From: MVRE01 sp015660965
Lineage (GTDB): Archaea > Halobacteriota > Methanomicrobia > Methanomicrobiales > Methanospirillaceae
Length of the DNA stretch: 64,000 nucleotides
Reading direction: 5' to 3'
Assembly: GCA_050015095.1 (NCBI GenBank)
Contig: JBEKCC010000003.1
Span: forward strand, 62,001 to 126,000
Positions 25,817-34,425 of the stretch are shown here, piece by piece; positions within the stretch are counted from its first letter, which is position 1; each line of letters opens with the position of its first letter. A model generated the notes under the pieces. The model had not been told where the DNA came from, ran no database searches, and saw only the letters and a program-made list of their open reading frames with translations. The translations under genes were made by a program, and so were the position numbers.

Positions 25817-26053
25817 TTACTCCGTTTTGTTATGATCTTTCATCGCGATAGTTTGGATCGTATCATCGTAAGAAAAAATTTCCTCGACCGTAACACCGAA
25901 ATAGTGGGCTATTTTGAAGGCGAGGTCGAGAGAGGGGATATATTTTCCTTTCTCAATAGCAAGGATGGTCTGACGAGTAACTCCGATTGCTAGGGCAAGG
26001 TCTTCCTGTGTAAGATCACGCATTGCCCTTTGAACTTTGATATTATTCTTCAT
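25817..26053 (-). CDS. Xre-family HTH transcriptional regulator
   Basis: The start is the ATG at 26053 (MKNNIKVQRAMRDLTQEDLA); the frame extends 17 codons upstream into the DUF2178 gene. The 78-residue product is a single HTH_3 domain, with QEDLALAIGVTRQTILAIEK as the helix-turn-helix and YIPSLDLAFKIAHYFGVTVE as the closing helices. It overlaps the upstream gene by 11 bp. It likely controls its own operon. Confidence 0.92.
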   Translation of the reverse strand: MKNNIKVQRAMRDLTQEDLALAIGVTRQTILAIEKGKYIPSLDLAFKIAHYFGVTVEEIFSYDDTIQTIAMKDHNKTE

Positions 26054-26489
26054 CGGTCTCCCATTCTCCATATTTTCTGGCATAATAGATCCTGAACCCA
26101 ACATACAGGAAAATCATGAGACAGAGCAAGCCGAGTTGAATATAACCCATTAGTCTCGGAGGTATGATTTCAGGAGGGCGCTCTGGGGGAAATGATCTAG
26201 GAAACGCTGGTATGTGAAGAATTTCCATAACTGCACCAATGGAGAACGCACAAAACACTATCCAGAATATCTGAAATGTTCGCATTCCTGCCATCTGAGT
26301 AATCTTAGCGCTGCGTTCATCTTCGATAAAATCCGTAACCTTCCGCCTTACTAAATAAATCAGAATTATTCCGATTATGAAGGCAATTATAATAATAATT
26401 GGAAGGTGGACTTCTATCGAATACCAAAAGATTGCAAGCAGAGCAAGGGCTATACAGCCAATGAAAAGGTAGAACGTGTTTTTCTTCAT
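26043..26489 (-). CDS. DUF2178 membrane protein
   Basis: The start is the ATG at 26489 (MKKNTFYLF), following AGAGTGA; a GTG lies two codons earlier. The 148-residue protein has four hydrophobic segments and the diagnostic cytoplasmic motif FIEDERSAKITQMAGMRTF of DUF2178. These proteins are nearly always encoded next to a small Xre regulator in archaea, as here, and are thought to act with it as a membrane-linked sensor. First gene of the operon. Confidence 0.86.
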   Translation of the reverse strand: MKKNTFYLFIGCIALALLAIFWYSIEVHLPIIIIIAFIIGIILIYLVRRKVTDFIEDERSAKITQMAGMRTFQIFWIVFCAFSIGAVMEILHIPAFPRSFPPERPPEIIPPRLMGYIQLGLLCLMIFLYVGFRIYYARKYGEWETDEE

Positions 26490-26554
26490 AGTCACTCTTT
26501 GTTAAGTAAATTAAACATTTAGTAATATAAACATAACTATTTGTACAAAATTGT

Positions 26555-26775
26555 TTACCTACTATAAATATCAGCAATTCTACCAAACGGAACAAGAAAT
26601 ACTGCAGCTGCTAGACGGTTGCTGTTGCGACCCAGCTCATCATGACAGCATCCATCGCGAACTCTCCACCCATCGTTGGGATTGCAATACTTACTGCAGA
26701 GAGGTCAAACGGAGTGAGAAAACCGGCAAGTATGGCTAAAAAAAGGGCGATTCGTTTTAGGTCAGGCCGGTCCAT
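26555..26775 (-). pseudogene. N-terminal remnant of a DHA2-type MFS transporter
   Basis: From ATG at 26775 the frame reads MDRPDLKRIALFLAILAGFL, then TPFDLSAVSIAIPTMGGEFA and MSWVATATV before a stop. In the next frame it continues LAAAVFLVPFGRIADIYSR and stops at 26555. Together these are helix 1, helix 2 and motif A of a DHA2 transporter, interrupted by a frameshift and lacking the remaining 400 residues. It is a decayed gene end. Confidence 0.7.
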
Positions 26776-26814
26776 GATATCTTTATAATTGAGGGGGAGC
26801 AATCGCTACTGAAT

Positions 26815-27534
26815 TTACGTTAGCCATTTTGTCACATCATTGACCGGAGGTCTGACAGATGGAGGAAGTGGTGTTTGAGCATACCCAACCGCACACCCCA
26901 TCAGTTCATATTTTCCTAAAGGGACCCCCAGAATATCACAGAATTTTTTGTCATCTGACATTTCACTTGTTACAGAGACCAGTTGGAAACCGAGCCCCAG
27001 TGCTGTCGCCTTCAACCACATATTCTCGAGACAGTGAGCAAGTGACTGTCTTTCGACAGATGGATAACCCCGAAGTTCGGCAACAACAATATAGTATGGA
27101 GCGGTTCCAATACCAGGTACTTTGCCGCTTGATGTGATCATGTCGAGCCGCTTGGCGAACGTATCGACACTTTTCTTTAGTTCGGGATTATTGTTCATAT
27201 CCTCTTCAACTGACTCAACCATTCTATGGATTTTGCTCATCACAAGCTTTGACGCCTCCGCCATGCTATTTGACCCGTTTTTAATTACGAAGAACTGCCT
27301 GAAGTACTCTTTTCCAGTTCCTCCAATTGCTGCTGCAGCAAAGGGGGCTAAGAGTCCGGCACGGATGATCCCGCGGATCATATCATCCGGTGGAACTTCT
27401 GGGTGAAACATGCGGTTTGACCGACGGCTGGTAAGAATCTCATCAAGGATTTCGTTTTTCTGAACTACAGTGATCGTGCACATATTCTCAACAGAAGAAG
27501 AAATTTGCCGAACGGGTTCATGAAGGTTGCCCAT
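26815..27534 (-). CDS. Nitroreductase-family protein
   Basis: The 239-residue protein has the FMN-binding start SRRSNRMFHPEVPPDDMIRG, the AP.A helix (LLAPFAAAAIGG), and the C-terminal ENMWLKATALGLGFQLVSV and GCAVGYAQ of the nitroreductase fold. It probably uses FMN and a reduced nicotinamide or F420 donor; the substrate is unknown. An alternative start is the ATG at 27483. Confidence 0.88.
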   Translation of the reverse strand: MGNLHEPVRQISSSVENMCTITVVQKNEILDEILTSRRSNRMFHPEVPPDDMIRGIIRAGLLAPFAAAAIGGTGKEYFRQFFVIKNGSNSMAEASKLVMSKIHRMVESVEEDMNNNPELKKSVDTFAKRLDMITSSGKVPGIGTAPYYIVVAELRGYPSVERQSLAHCLENMWLKATALGLGFQLVSVTSEMSDDKKFCDILGVPLGKYELMGCAVGYAQTPLPPSVRPPVNDVTKWLT

Positions 27535-27561
27535 GAGGCAGCCATATATTTTTGTTAATTA

Positions 27562-27927
27562 TTATTTTCCGAACGAGAAATCCATTCGGTAATGATCAAG
27601 ACATTCACCATCAAGCGTTGTTTCATAATTTCTAGATTGTCCTTGTCCGAGTGCGCCAATGAAGATTGATTTGGAGTCTCGTATCGTTCCTGTTCTTGTA
27701 TTGACGAGATTGAAAGTCAACCACACATTATCTGTGGATGCATTTCCAGAATTGTATACGTATCCGTTTATTCTTTCATAACACCCAAGCCCTATTGAAA
27801 AATCGTCTCCATATTTGTAATGATTATGTAGATCGCCGTGTGAACTTTCGCTTACGACTACACTTATACAACCTGATATAGACACAATAGCGATTAAAAA
27901 TACAATAATAAAAGCAATTTTTTTCAT
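27562..27927 (-). CDS. Small lipoprotein
   Basis: The 121-residue protein has a lipoprotein signal (IAIVSISGC) and a beta-rich exported part with two cysteines (GLGCYERINGYVYN and LDGECLDHY) that may pair. The pattern GYVYNSGNASTDNVWLTFNL is typical of FxLYD-type small beta-sandwich domains in archaeal lipoproteins. Function unknown. It lies 27 bp upstream of the nitroreductase on the same strand. Confidence 0.75.
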   Translation of the reverse strand: MKKIAFIIVFLIAIVSISGCISVVVSESSHGDLHNHYKYGDDFSIGLGCYERINGYVYNSGNASTDNVWLTFNLVNTRTGTIRDSKSIFIGALGQGQSRNYETTLDGECLDHYRMDFSFGK

Positions 27928-28034
27928 GATTTTTTACCCAGTCTATATTCAATAAAAAATTCTTGTTCAGATTTATAGGTTTCTCGAATGATGAGATGAT
28001 TGCTTTATGTAATAAAAAACCTCATATCTCATAA

Positions 28035-28160
28035 ATGAGTCTCTTCTTTGTGGACCTTTTCATTCTCCGGCATGGAAAAGCGGGGAGGTCGTCCAGTTGT
28101 TCCACTGATTCAGGTGAACTTCAATGCTTGCTCAATCCCAAACTTGGTTTAAGTTATATT
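28035..28160 (+). pseudogene. Remnant of a SixA-type histidine phosphatase N-terminus
   Basis: From ATG at 28035 the frame reads SLFFVDLFILRHGKAGRSSS, which carries the catalytic RHG motif of SixA/phosphoglycerate-mutase phosphatases. Similarity fades after about 30 residues and the frame then runs antisense into the histidine kinase gene. It is most likely a decayed gene start rather than a functional protein. Confidence 0.45.
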
Positions 28161-29918
28161 TTACGATGGTTCTGTAGAACCTTTGAACCGGAACACACCT
28201 TTTGGAACCTCCATCTCAAACCTCGCTCCTTCTCCCGGTTCTCCTGTTTCGGTAATTGTAATAGCAGTAATAGCGAGAATTTCACGGATTAAAAATAGTC
28301 CAAGGCCAGTGTCCTTTCCAAACCCTTTATTGAAAATATTTCGTTTATCTTTGAGGGGAATACCGATCCCATCGTCTTCATAAATTAGGGTCAAACCGTT
28401 CTCATCCTCTCGATGTGTAAAACGAATTCTAGTGATTTTTTCACCGTAACGTATGGAGTTGTCAATGAGGTGGTATAAAACCTCGTCAAACAACGGATCT
28501 GCATAAATTTCAATATTCTTATCGCAGGGTTCAATTGGAATTTTATTATTCTTGAACAATGCAGTAGTGTTCAGAATACGAACATAAACATTTAGCCACG
28601 TCGGCTTTTTTACACCTATATCCTGATACTCCTGTGTAAACGATATTTGTCGGCCGATAGTTTCGGCTGCCTCTTTGGCTTTCTGAAGACTTAAAAGAGC
28701 ATCTGGGTTATTAATTGCATTTTCTGCTAAGTTATGGTAGATGTTAATGACAGTTAGCTGATTGAGAATATCATGTCGTGTGATGCTATTGAGTAACTGG
28801 AGCTTCCTATTCGCTCTTTCCAGCGCCACTTCCGCTCGTTTACGTTCAGTAATGTCATGTGCGATAACCGCAGCACCAATAATCTTTCCTGCATCATTTT
28901 TTATTGGTGAGACAGAGAGAGAGACCCAAATGCTCTTTCCATCTTTTGCCATCCGTTCAGTTTCATATCTTTCAACATCTACGCCTTGTTGAACTTTTTT
29001 AAGTATGAACGGGAGGTCATCTGCTCGAGTCGGCGGAAGTAATACATTGATTGATCTGCCAATAACCTCTTTTGCGGTATATCCGTACAGGTGTTCAGCA
29101 CCCTTGTTCCAATCGGTAATGATACCTTCAAGTGTTTTTCCTATGATTGCATCGCTTGAAGATTCTACGATTTCTGCAAGGCGTTTATGAATCTCTTGTT
29201 CTTGATTGTAAGTACGAACAAGATACGATACCACAAACCCGATAATAATAAAAATTCCAGCATGCCCGATACTGGTGAGAATAATTCCTTGAGTGGTGAC
29301 CAAAATTCCTTGCTGTGTATAAGGTACTGCCAAGACCATCGCAACGAATAAAGCTGAATATCCCGTGGCAGCAAAGACACCACGCTGAGGATAGAAATAC
29401 GCCACAAGAATGATCGGAAAATAAAACAAGGGATCGAAAATGAGTGCGTGGCCAGCTAGGAGGAGGTAATAATTTAACCCGAAGGCTAAAATTGACGTTA
29501 TTAAAATAAGAATTGGAATAAAGACTGGTTTCTTAAACGAGAATTCGACGATATTTGCAAGACGTTTATGGATCTCTTGCGGGTATCTGGTACTGAGAGA
29601 GGATACCACAAACCCAATGATAATAAAAATTCCAGCATGCCCGAGACTTGAAAGCGCAGTTTCTTGGGATTCTGGGGGTATAACCATGACCATTAGAAGG
29701 TACAAAACTGCAAATGCTCCAGCAATAGAAACGCCGTGTCGAGGATAAAAATACGCAACAAGAATAATTGGAATATAAAAGAGAGGGTCAAAGATGACCG
29801 TCTGGTTAGTGAGGAGCAAATAAAAATTCAGAATGATAGCTAGTGCCGAGGTAATAAAAATGAGGGCTGGAATAGACCGGGGAATTTTTTGGATTCTTTC
29901 TATTATGGTATCAGCCAT
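28161..29918 (-). CDS. Membrane histidine kinase with duplicated membrane domain and PAS
   Basis: The start is the ATG at 29918 (MADTIIERI), 13 codons after a GTG. The N-terminal half consists of two near-identical four-helix units (from SIPALIFITSALAI and from FIPILILITSILAF), each ending FIIIGFVVS and EIHKRLA. A PAS domain (SSDAIIGKTLEGIITDWNKG), a dimerisation helix with the phospho-acceptor His (SITRHDILNQLTVI) and an HATPase_c domain (DPLFDEVLYHLIDNSIRYG; YEDDGIGIP; GLGLFLIREIL) follow. The kinase core looks complete. No response regulator lies next to it. Confidence 0.9.
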   Translation of the reverse strand: MADTIIERIQKIPRSIPALIFITSALAIILNFYLLLTNQTVIFDPLFYIPIILVAYFYPRHGVSIAGAFAVLYLLMVMVIPPESQETALSSLGHAGIFIIIGFVVSSLSTRYPQEIHKRLANIVEFSFKKPVFIPILILITSILAFGLNYYLLLAGHALIFDPLFYFPIILVAYFYPQRGVFAATGYSALFVAMVLAVPYTQQGILVTTQGIILTSIGHAGIFIIIGFVVSYLVRTYNQEQEIHKRLAEIVESSSDAIIGKTLEGIITDWNKGAEHLYGYTAKEVIGRSINVLLPPTRADDLPFILKKVQQGVDVERYETERMAKDGKSIWVSLSVSPIKNDAGKIIGAAVIAHDITERKRAEVALERANRKLQLLNSITRHDILNQLTVINIYHNLAENAINNPDALLSLQKAKEAAETIGRQISFTQEYQDIGVKKPTWLNVYVRILNTTALFKNNKIPIEPCDKNIEIYADPLFDEVLYHLIDNSIRYGEKITRIRFTHREDENGLTLIYEDDGIGIPLKDKRNIFNKGFGKDTGLGLFLIREILAITAITITETGEPGEGARFEMEVPKGVFRFKGSTEPS

Positions 29919-30134
29919 TAAAAGCTCAGCACTCTTGTAAGTATAAGAGAAATTCACTGAAAGGTATTAATGATTTTGGGATATCAGTTACGGCATCATC
30001 AGCAATCATTAGCGTTTACACTAATTCAAATCCATTGGAATTAATCTCTTTTCATCATCGGCTATATAGAGATGTTCCCTTTCTTTCCGACACACTTTTA
30101 AAAGTTTGATTTTAATTAATACCAATTTCATATT

Positions 30135-30178
30135 TTTAGGCCACCCGAAACCATATATATTTAGGGCACCCTAAATAT
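30135..30178 (+). promoter_or_regulatory. Promoter of the feo operon with two metal-regulator operator palindromes
   Basis: At 30157-30178 there is a perfect 10-bp inverted repeat, ATATTTAGGG-CA-CCCTAAATAT. A degenerate copy, TTTAGGC-CA-CCCGAAA, lies at 30135-30150. A TATA box (CATATATAT, about 30152-30160) overlaps the left arm of the perfect palindrome, and the ATG of the regulator is only 7 bases after it, so the transcript is probably leaderless. The palindromes resemble DtxR-family iron boxes; binding of the encoded DtxR-FeoA protein would block TBP and give autoregulation by Fe(II). Confidence 0.78.
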
Positions 30179-30185
30179 TCACACG

Positions 30186-30902
30186 ATGGCACAGGAACAG
30201 GTTGAGGAATATCTTGAGACGATCTATGATATCGAAACGAAGGATGGGACTGCGAAAACTACTGCAATAGCAAAATGTTTGAATGTTGCTCCAGCGAGTG
30301 TAACGGAAGTACTCAAAAGTCTGTCGGAAAAAGGATTCGTTCAACACGAACCATACCGAGGTGCGACACTTACAGAAAACGGAAAAAAGATCGCAGAAAA
30401 GATTAAACGCCGTCACCGGTTGCTCGAAGTATTCCTAACAAACGTCCTTCGCATCAGCAGAGAGAAGGTCCATGCTGAAGCATGCAAGATGGAGCATACC
30501 ATCTCTAATGAGACAGAGAATGCACTCTGCCGGATGTTGGATGCCCCGGCACGATGTCCTCACGGAAGCCCGATTTTTCCTTGTAACAAGGGAGTGGCCA
30601 ACTGTGCTGAATGCCAAGCAATCGCAGATACTGGCACATCTGAAACGCTCCGTCACAAAAAAGTCATTCCGATTACGGATCTGAATCCTACTCAGGAAGG
30701 ACAGATTGCATTTATCCGTGGTGATTGTAAAGTTGTTCAGCGCCTCTCAGATCTCGGGCTCACACTCGGAACAAACGTTTCAGTCACAAGAAAGACTCCT
30801 TTGAACGGACCTGTTGAAGTATTTGTGCGGAGGACCAAGCTTGCAATTGATCATGCAATTGCCGAGAATATATTTGTCGATACAGCAGGGACGGGGGGCT
30901 AA
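30186..30902 (+). CDS. DtxR/IdeR-family metal-dependent repressor with C-terminal FeoA (SH3-like) domain
   Basis: The 238-residue protein has an N-terminal winged helix (YLETIYDIETKDG; VAPASVTEVLKSLSEKGFV), the dimerisation helices with metal-binding His/Glu/Cys (RRHRLLEVFLTNVL; HAEACKMEHTIS), and a cysteine-rich stretch (CPHGSPIFPCNKG, NCAECQ). The C-terminal part (about 158-232) is a FeoA/SH3-like domain. It is the first gene of the feo operon; its stop overlaps the feoB start. It probably represses the operon when iron is sufficient. Confidence 0.92.
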   Translation: MAQEQVEEYLETIYDIETKDGTAKTTAIAKCLNVAPASVTEVLKSLSEKGFVQHEPYRGATLTENGKKIAEKIKRRHRLLEVFLTNVLRISREKVHAEACKMEHTISNETENALCRMLDAPARCPHGSPIFPCNKGVANCAECQAIADTGTSETLRHKKVIPITDLNPTQEGQIAFIRGDCKVVQRLSDLGLTLGTNVSVTRKTPLNGPVEVFVRRTKLAIDHAIAENIFVDTAGTGG

Positions 30903-32890
30903 TGAATGGCTGCGATGAGTGCAATAAACGCTCTCCAATTGATAGGAGCAAAATAAAAAATACAGAGTTCACGATTGCACTCGCAGGCAATGCAAACGTC
31001 GGAAAGAGTGCGACTTTTAACCAGTTGACTGGTGTCGACCAGATTATCGGTAACTGGCCAGGAAAAACTGTCGAATTGGCAGAAGGACTTCTGCAATATA
31101 AGGGGCATCGAATCCGAGTAATTGATCTGCCCGGTATCTACTCGTTCACAACCTACTCAATGGAAGAGCTCGTCTCTCGGGAGTTTATTGCACTTGAACA
31201 TCCGGACGCAGTAATCAATGTTGTCGATGCTTCGGCACTGGAACGTAACCTTTTTTTTACGATCCAACTTATCGAACTTGCTCCATCTCTTCTTATTGCG
31301 GTCAATCAGATCGATCTGGCCGAAAAGAAAGGAATTACAGTCGACACAAAGAAACTCTCTGAACTCCTCGGGATTCCTGTTGTACCAACAGTCGCTATAA
31401 AAGGTAAAGGCATTTCATCTCTCACTGATGCAATTCTTAATCTTGTTAGCGCCTCCCCAGTACCTCCCGTTCTTCAATACGGGAAAGAAGTAGAGGAGCG
31501 AATAGCACAGATCATCTCTCAGCTTGGCGCTGTCAAGACAGCGTATCCAGTCCGCTGGACAGCAATCAAACTACTCGAACGAGATCCCGAGATCGTAAAA
31601 ATTGTCGGTGCTCAAAATTCCCAAGTCGTTGAGACCGCTGATACACTCGCAAAAGAAATCGAGACAATGCATGGTGAACCCGTATGCGTCGTCATGAGTG
31701 CAGAACGGTACCTGATTGCTGACCGGATCGTTAGTGAAGTAATTAAAATACGTACCCCTGTTGATGGAAAACCAAAAAAGAGCCTTACCGATTGGCTTGA
31801 CCAAGTTGCTCTTCATCCAATCTTGGGATATCTCACCGTAATCGCAGTTATTGGCGGACTACTTGTTTGGACATTTCTTATTGGTGCCCAAATCTCCTCT
31901 TTTTTGACATCATTCTTATCCCATTTTGAGCGGTACGAGCCAGTGATTAATGGTTCATTACTGAACATTCTCTGGAATGGGGCATTTTCCGGATTTGTCG
32001 CCGGAGTCACTCTTATCATACCATATGTACTCCCATTTTATCTGATTCTTGCCGTGATTGAAGATTCCGGTTACCTCACACGAATTTCGGTGATGCTTGA
32101 CCGAGGCATGCATAAACTCGGTCTCCATGGTAAAGCGATTATCCCTCTAATCCTTGGGTACGGATGCAGCGTTCCAGCCTGCATGTCATGCCGGATCATG
32201 GAATCCCCCAAACAGAAATTACTGACCGCTTTTCTTGTCACACTTGTTCCCTGCACGGCTAGAACTATTGTCATCCTCGGTCTAGTTGCAACGTTTGTTA
32301 ATATATGGTGGGCACTCGCTCTTTACGCGTTTGACATTATTCTCATTATCGTTGTTGGAAGGATCGCGTTCAAAGCGGTACCTGGAGAATCAGTTGGACT
32401 GATTATGGAGATGCCAGATTATCACGTGCCGTCATTATCGGTCATTTTAAAACAGACATGGGCACGGACACGCTCGCTTATCTGGATCGTTTTCCCAGCG
32501 TATATCGTTGGTAGTGCTGTGCTGCAGGCATTCTATGCAGCAGGACTCCTCAATCCGGTAAATACTTGGCTCTCACCGATAACAACTCTCTGGCTTGGAC
32601 TTCCGGCAGTTGTCGGAATAACCCTCATTTTCGGGATTGTGCGAAAAGAACTGACAATTCTCACCCTTGCTGTACTTTTAGGGACAACGAACTTTGCATC
32701 GGTAATGACACCGGTCCAATTAATCGTTCTTGCACTCGTCACGATGCTCTACATCCCTTGTATATCTACAATTTTAGTGCTTGCCTCAGAGTTCGGGTGG
32801 AGAAAATCTCTCTCGATTACTGGAATCGAGATTGTCTTGGCTTTAATAGTCGGAGGAATCATGTACCGGGTACTAAGTTTATTCATGTAG
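30902..32890 (+). CDS. feoB: Ferrous iron transporter FeoB
   Basis: The 662-residue protein starts with a short Cys-containing tail (NGCDECNKR), then the G domain with G1 GNANVGKSA, switch GNWPGKTVE, G3 DLPGIYSF and G4 VNQIDLAEKKG, a helical GDI region, and a C-terminal membrane part with two Gate motifs (GYGCSVPACMSCRIM; LVPCTARTIVI). It imports Fe(II) across the membrane. Its ATG overlaps the regulator stop (TAATG), so the two are translationally coupled. No separate feoA gene is needed because the domain is fused to the regulator. Confidence 0.96.
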   Translation: MNGCDECNKRSPIDRSKIKNTEFTIALAGNANVGKSATFNQLTGVDQIIGNWPGKTVELAEGLLQYKGHRIRVIDLPGIYSFTTYSMEELVSREFIALEHPDAVINVVDASALERNLFFTIQLIELAPSLLIAVNQIDLAEKKGITVDTKKLSELLGIPVVPTVAIKGKGISSLTDAILNLVSASPVPPVLQYGKEVEERIAQIISQLGAVKTAYPVRWTAIKLLERDPEIVKIVGAQNSQVVETADTLAKEIETMHGEPVCVVMSAERYLIADRIVSEVIKIRTPVDGKPKKSLTDWLDQVALHPILGYLTVIAVIGGLLVWTFLIGAQISSFLTSFLSHFERYEPVINGSLLNILWNGAFSGFVAGVTLIIPYVLPFYLILAVIEDSGYLTRISVMLDRGMHKLGLHGKAIIPLILGYGCSVPACMSCRIMESPKQKLLTAFLVTLVPCTARTIVILGLVATFVNIWWALALYAFDIILIIVVGRIAFKAVPGESVGLIMEMPDYHVPSLSVILKQTWARTRSLIWIVFPAYIVGSAVLQAFYAAGLLNPVNTWLSPITTLWLGLPAVVGITLIFGIVRKELTILTLAVLLGTTNFASVMTPVQLIVLALVTMLYIPCISTILVLASEFGWRKSLSITGIEIVLALIVGGIMYRVLSLFM

Positions 32891-32947
32891 ATTGGTATAC
32901 AGAAAATCTAGGATATATTTTTTAAAAAGCATCTGATCTGTATTTTC

Positions 32948-33748
32948 TTATTTTATCCCTGTGCCCTTGAAGAACGTATAGCAGAACGTCCCATCGGGTT
33001 CACAGGTGCGATAGAGATCGTGAATGCCCCGCTCCCACTCTGCTACACGAATCATACCTCGTTGCAGTGCCTCGTCCCGAACACCCTCAACCATCGCGAT
33101 AAATGTATGTTTCGTGAATCCTTCGATAAGTAACGGATGTGAAGCGTCAATATAGACCAACCTGGGTGAAACAGTGACATCTTGAAATCCGGCACTAGAG
33201 AGAAGCGGATAAAGTTCACGCCCTATTAGTGCGTTGCCGCCAATTGCCCGCTGGAGAACAACAAGACAATTAATAGCATTTCTTGCCGCTTCGCTATCAG
33301 GTGAGAAATATGCTGACCCGTGGTCACCTTCGATCACAGTGATCGTACCGTTGGATTTAAGGACACGACGCAAACTAGAAAGCGCTCGTAATGGATCCGA
33401 AATGTGTTCGAGAACAAAACACGCAAAGATATGATCGAATGTTTCATCTGCGAACGGGAGTGAATAAATGTCCGCTTGACCAAAGTCGACATTACTAATG
33501 CCTAAGGCACTGATTCGAGCTTTTGCCTGTCCAATTGAAGATTCTGAGATATCAATGGAGGTGATTTTTGATTTTGGGCTATTCTGTGCTAAAGGAATAG
33601 TTTGAGCACCAATACCACAACCAGCTTCAAGTATATAGCACCCTGCCAAGTAATGAGTATCATGATGCAAGAGGTCGGTGAGGGTTCGAGCTTGATCGAT
33701 CAACCGTTCCGTTTCACGTTGCGAATATCCGTGAACATACCTGTTCAT
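32948..33748 (-). CDS. SAM-dependent methyltransferase (class I)
   Basis: The start is the ATG at 33748 (MNRYVHGYSQRE); an ATG four codons upstream is possible. The Rossmann motifs are clear: motif I ILEAGCGIGAQTIPLA, the acidic SIDISESS, motif IV FGQADIYSLPFADETFDHIF and motif V FVLEHISDPLRALSSLRRVL. It resembles the arsenite/UbiE type of methanogen methyltransferases. Substrate unknown. It faces feoB convergently. Confidence 0.88.
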   Translation of the reverse strand: MNRYVHGYSQRETERLIDQARTLTDLLHHDTHYLAGCYILEAGCGIGAQTIPLAQNSPKSKITSIDISESSIGQAKARISALGISNVDFGQADIYSLPFADETFDHIFACFVLEHISDPLRALSSLRRVLKSNGTITVIEGDHGSAYFSPDSEAARNAINCLVVLQRAIGGNALIGRELYPLLSSAGFQDVTVSPRLVYIDASHPLLIEGFTKHTFIAMVEGVRDEALQRGMIRVAEWERGIHDLYRTCEPDGTFCYTFFKGTGIK

Positions 33749-33919
33749 TATTGTTATCATTCTTTTCTTATTTTGATATATAATTCGAGATCTTGTTGTA
33801 ACTGAAAAACTTAAAAAAAGGGTTGAATAAAACCTCTGGTAAGATTGAATACTTATATCCGAGTTTTATATCTTATTCGAGACGTTTTAAACACTTGAGG
33901 AATTCGACAATACCATTAG

Positions 33920-34177
33920 TTATACGTGTATTTGAACTGCCTCATCGATTTTCATTGCCGGATGGATATGTGCAACTCCAAGTTCGTGGAATGGAGCGGT
34001 GATTTTGAGCAACGACTCTGCATCGGGTGCATCGAAAATCGCAAGCGATTCGTGAAGTCCTATGAGTAAAACACGGTTTAGTAGCTTAACTTCTGATGGA
34101 TATTTGAAGTGTTTCCACAGCTCCAGTACCTTATGAGCATGGCTGGGATCGAATTTAAACCAAAGAACGAATAGCAT
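33920..34177 (-). CDS. DUF3303-type small protein
   Basis: The 85-residue protein starts MLFVLWFKFDPSHAHKVLEL and ends FHELGVAHIHPAMKIDEAVQ. Both features match DUF3303 proteins, a small ferredoxin-like alpha/beta fold family common in methanogens with no known activity. A single gene with about 250 bases of A/T-rich sequence to the divergent ABC gene at 34426; that gap holds only promoter-like sequence. Confidence 0.75.
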   Translation of the reverse strand: MLFVLWFKFDPSHAHKVLELWKHFKYPSEVKLLNRVLLIGLHESLAIFDAPDAESLLKITAPFHELGVAHIHPAMKIDEAVQIHV

Positions 34178-34425
34178 TTCAATACCCTCATTTTTCCGTT
34201 ACTTATTCTGCACTGAATTGATCAAGTAGCTCTCCGAGCGTTTTGTTTCCATTACGGAGCGTCAGAGCAGTGATAGATGATTATTTATATTTATTATAAA
34301 ATTTTCTATTTTTATTTTTAAAATAGATCAGACGACATGGAAGTGTTGGCCAACCTTCTAATTACTCGAGAATAAATACTCCTCGTAAGTAATCTTTCTA
34401 CATTGATTGTATCTGGAGCAACACG

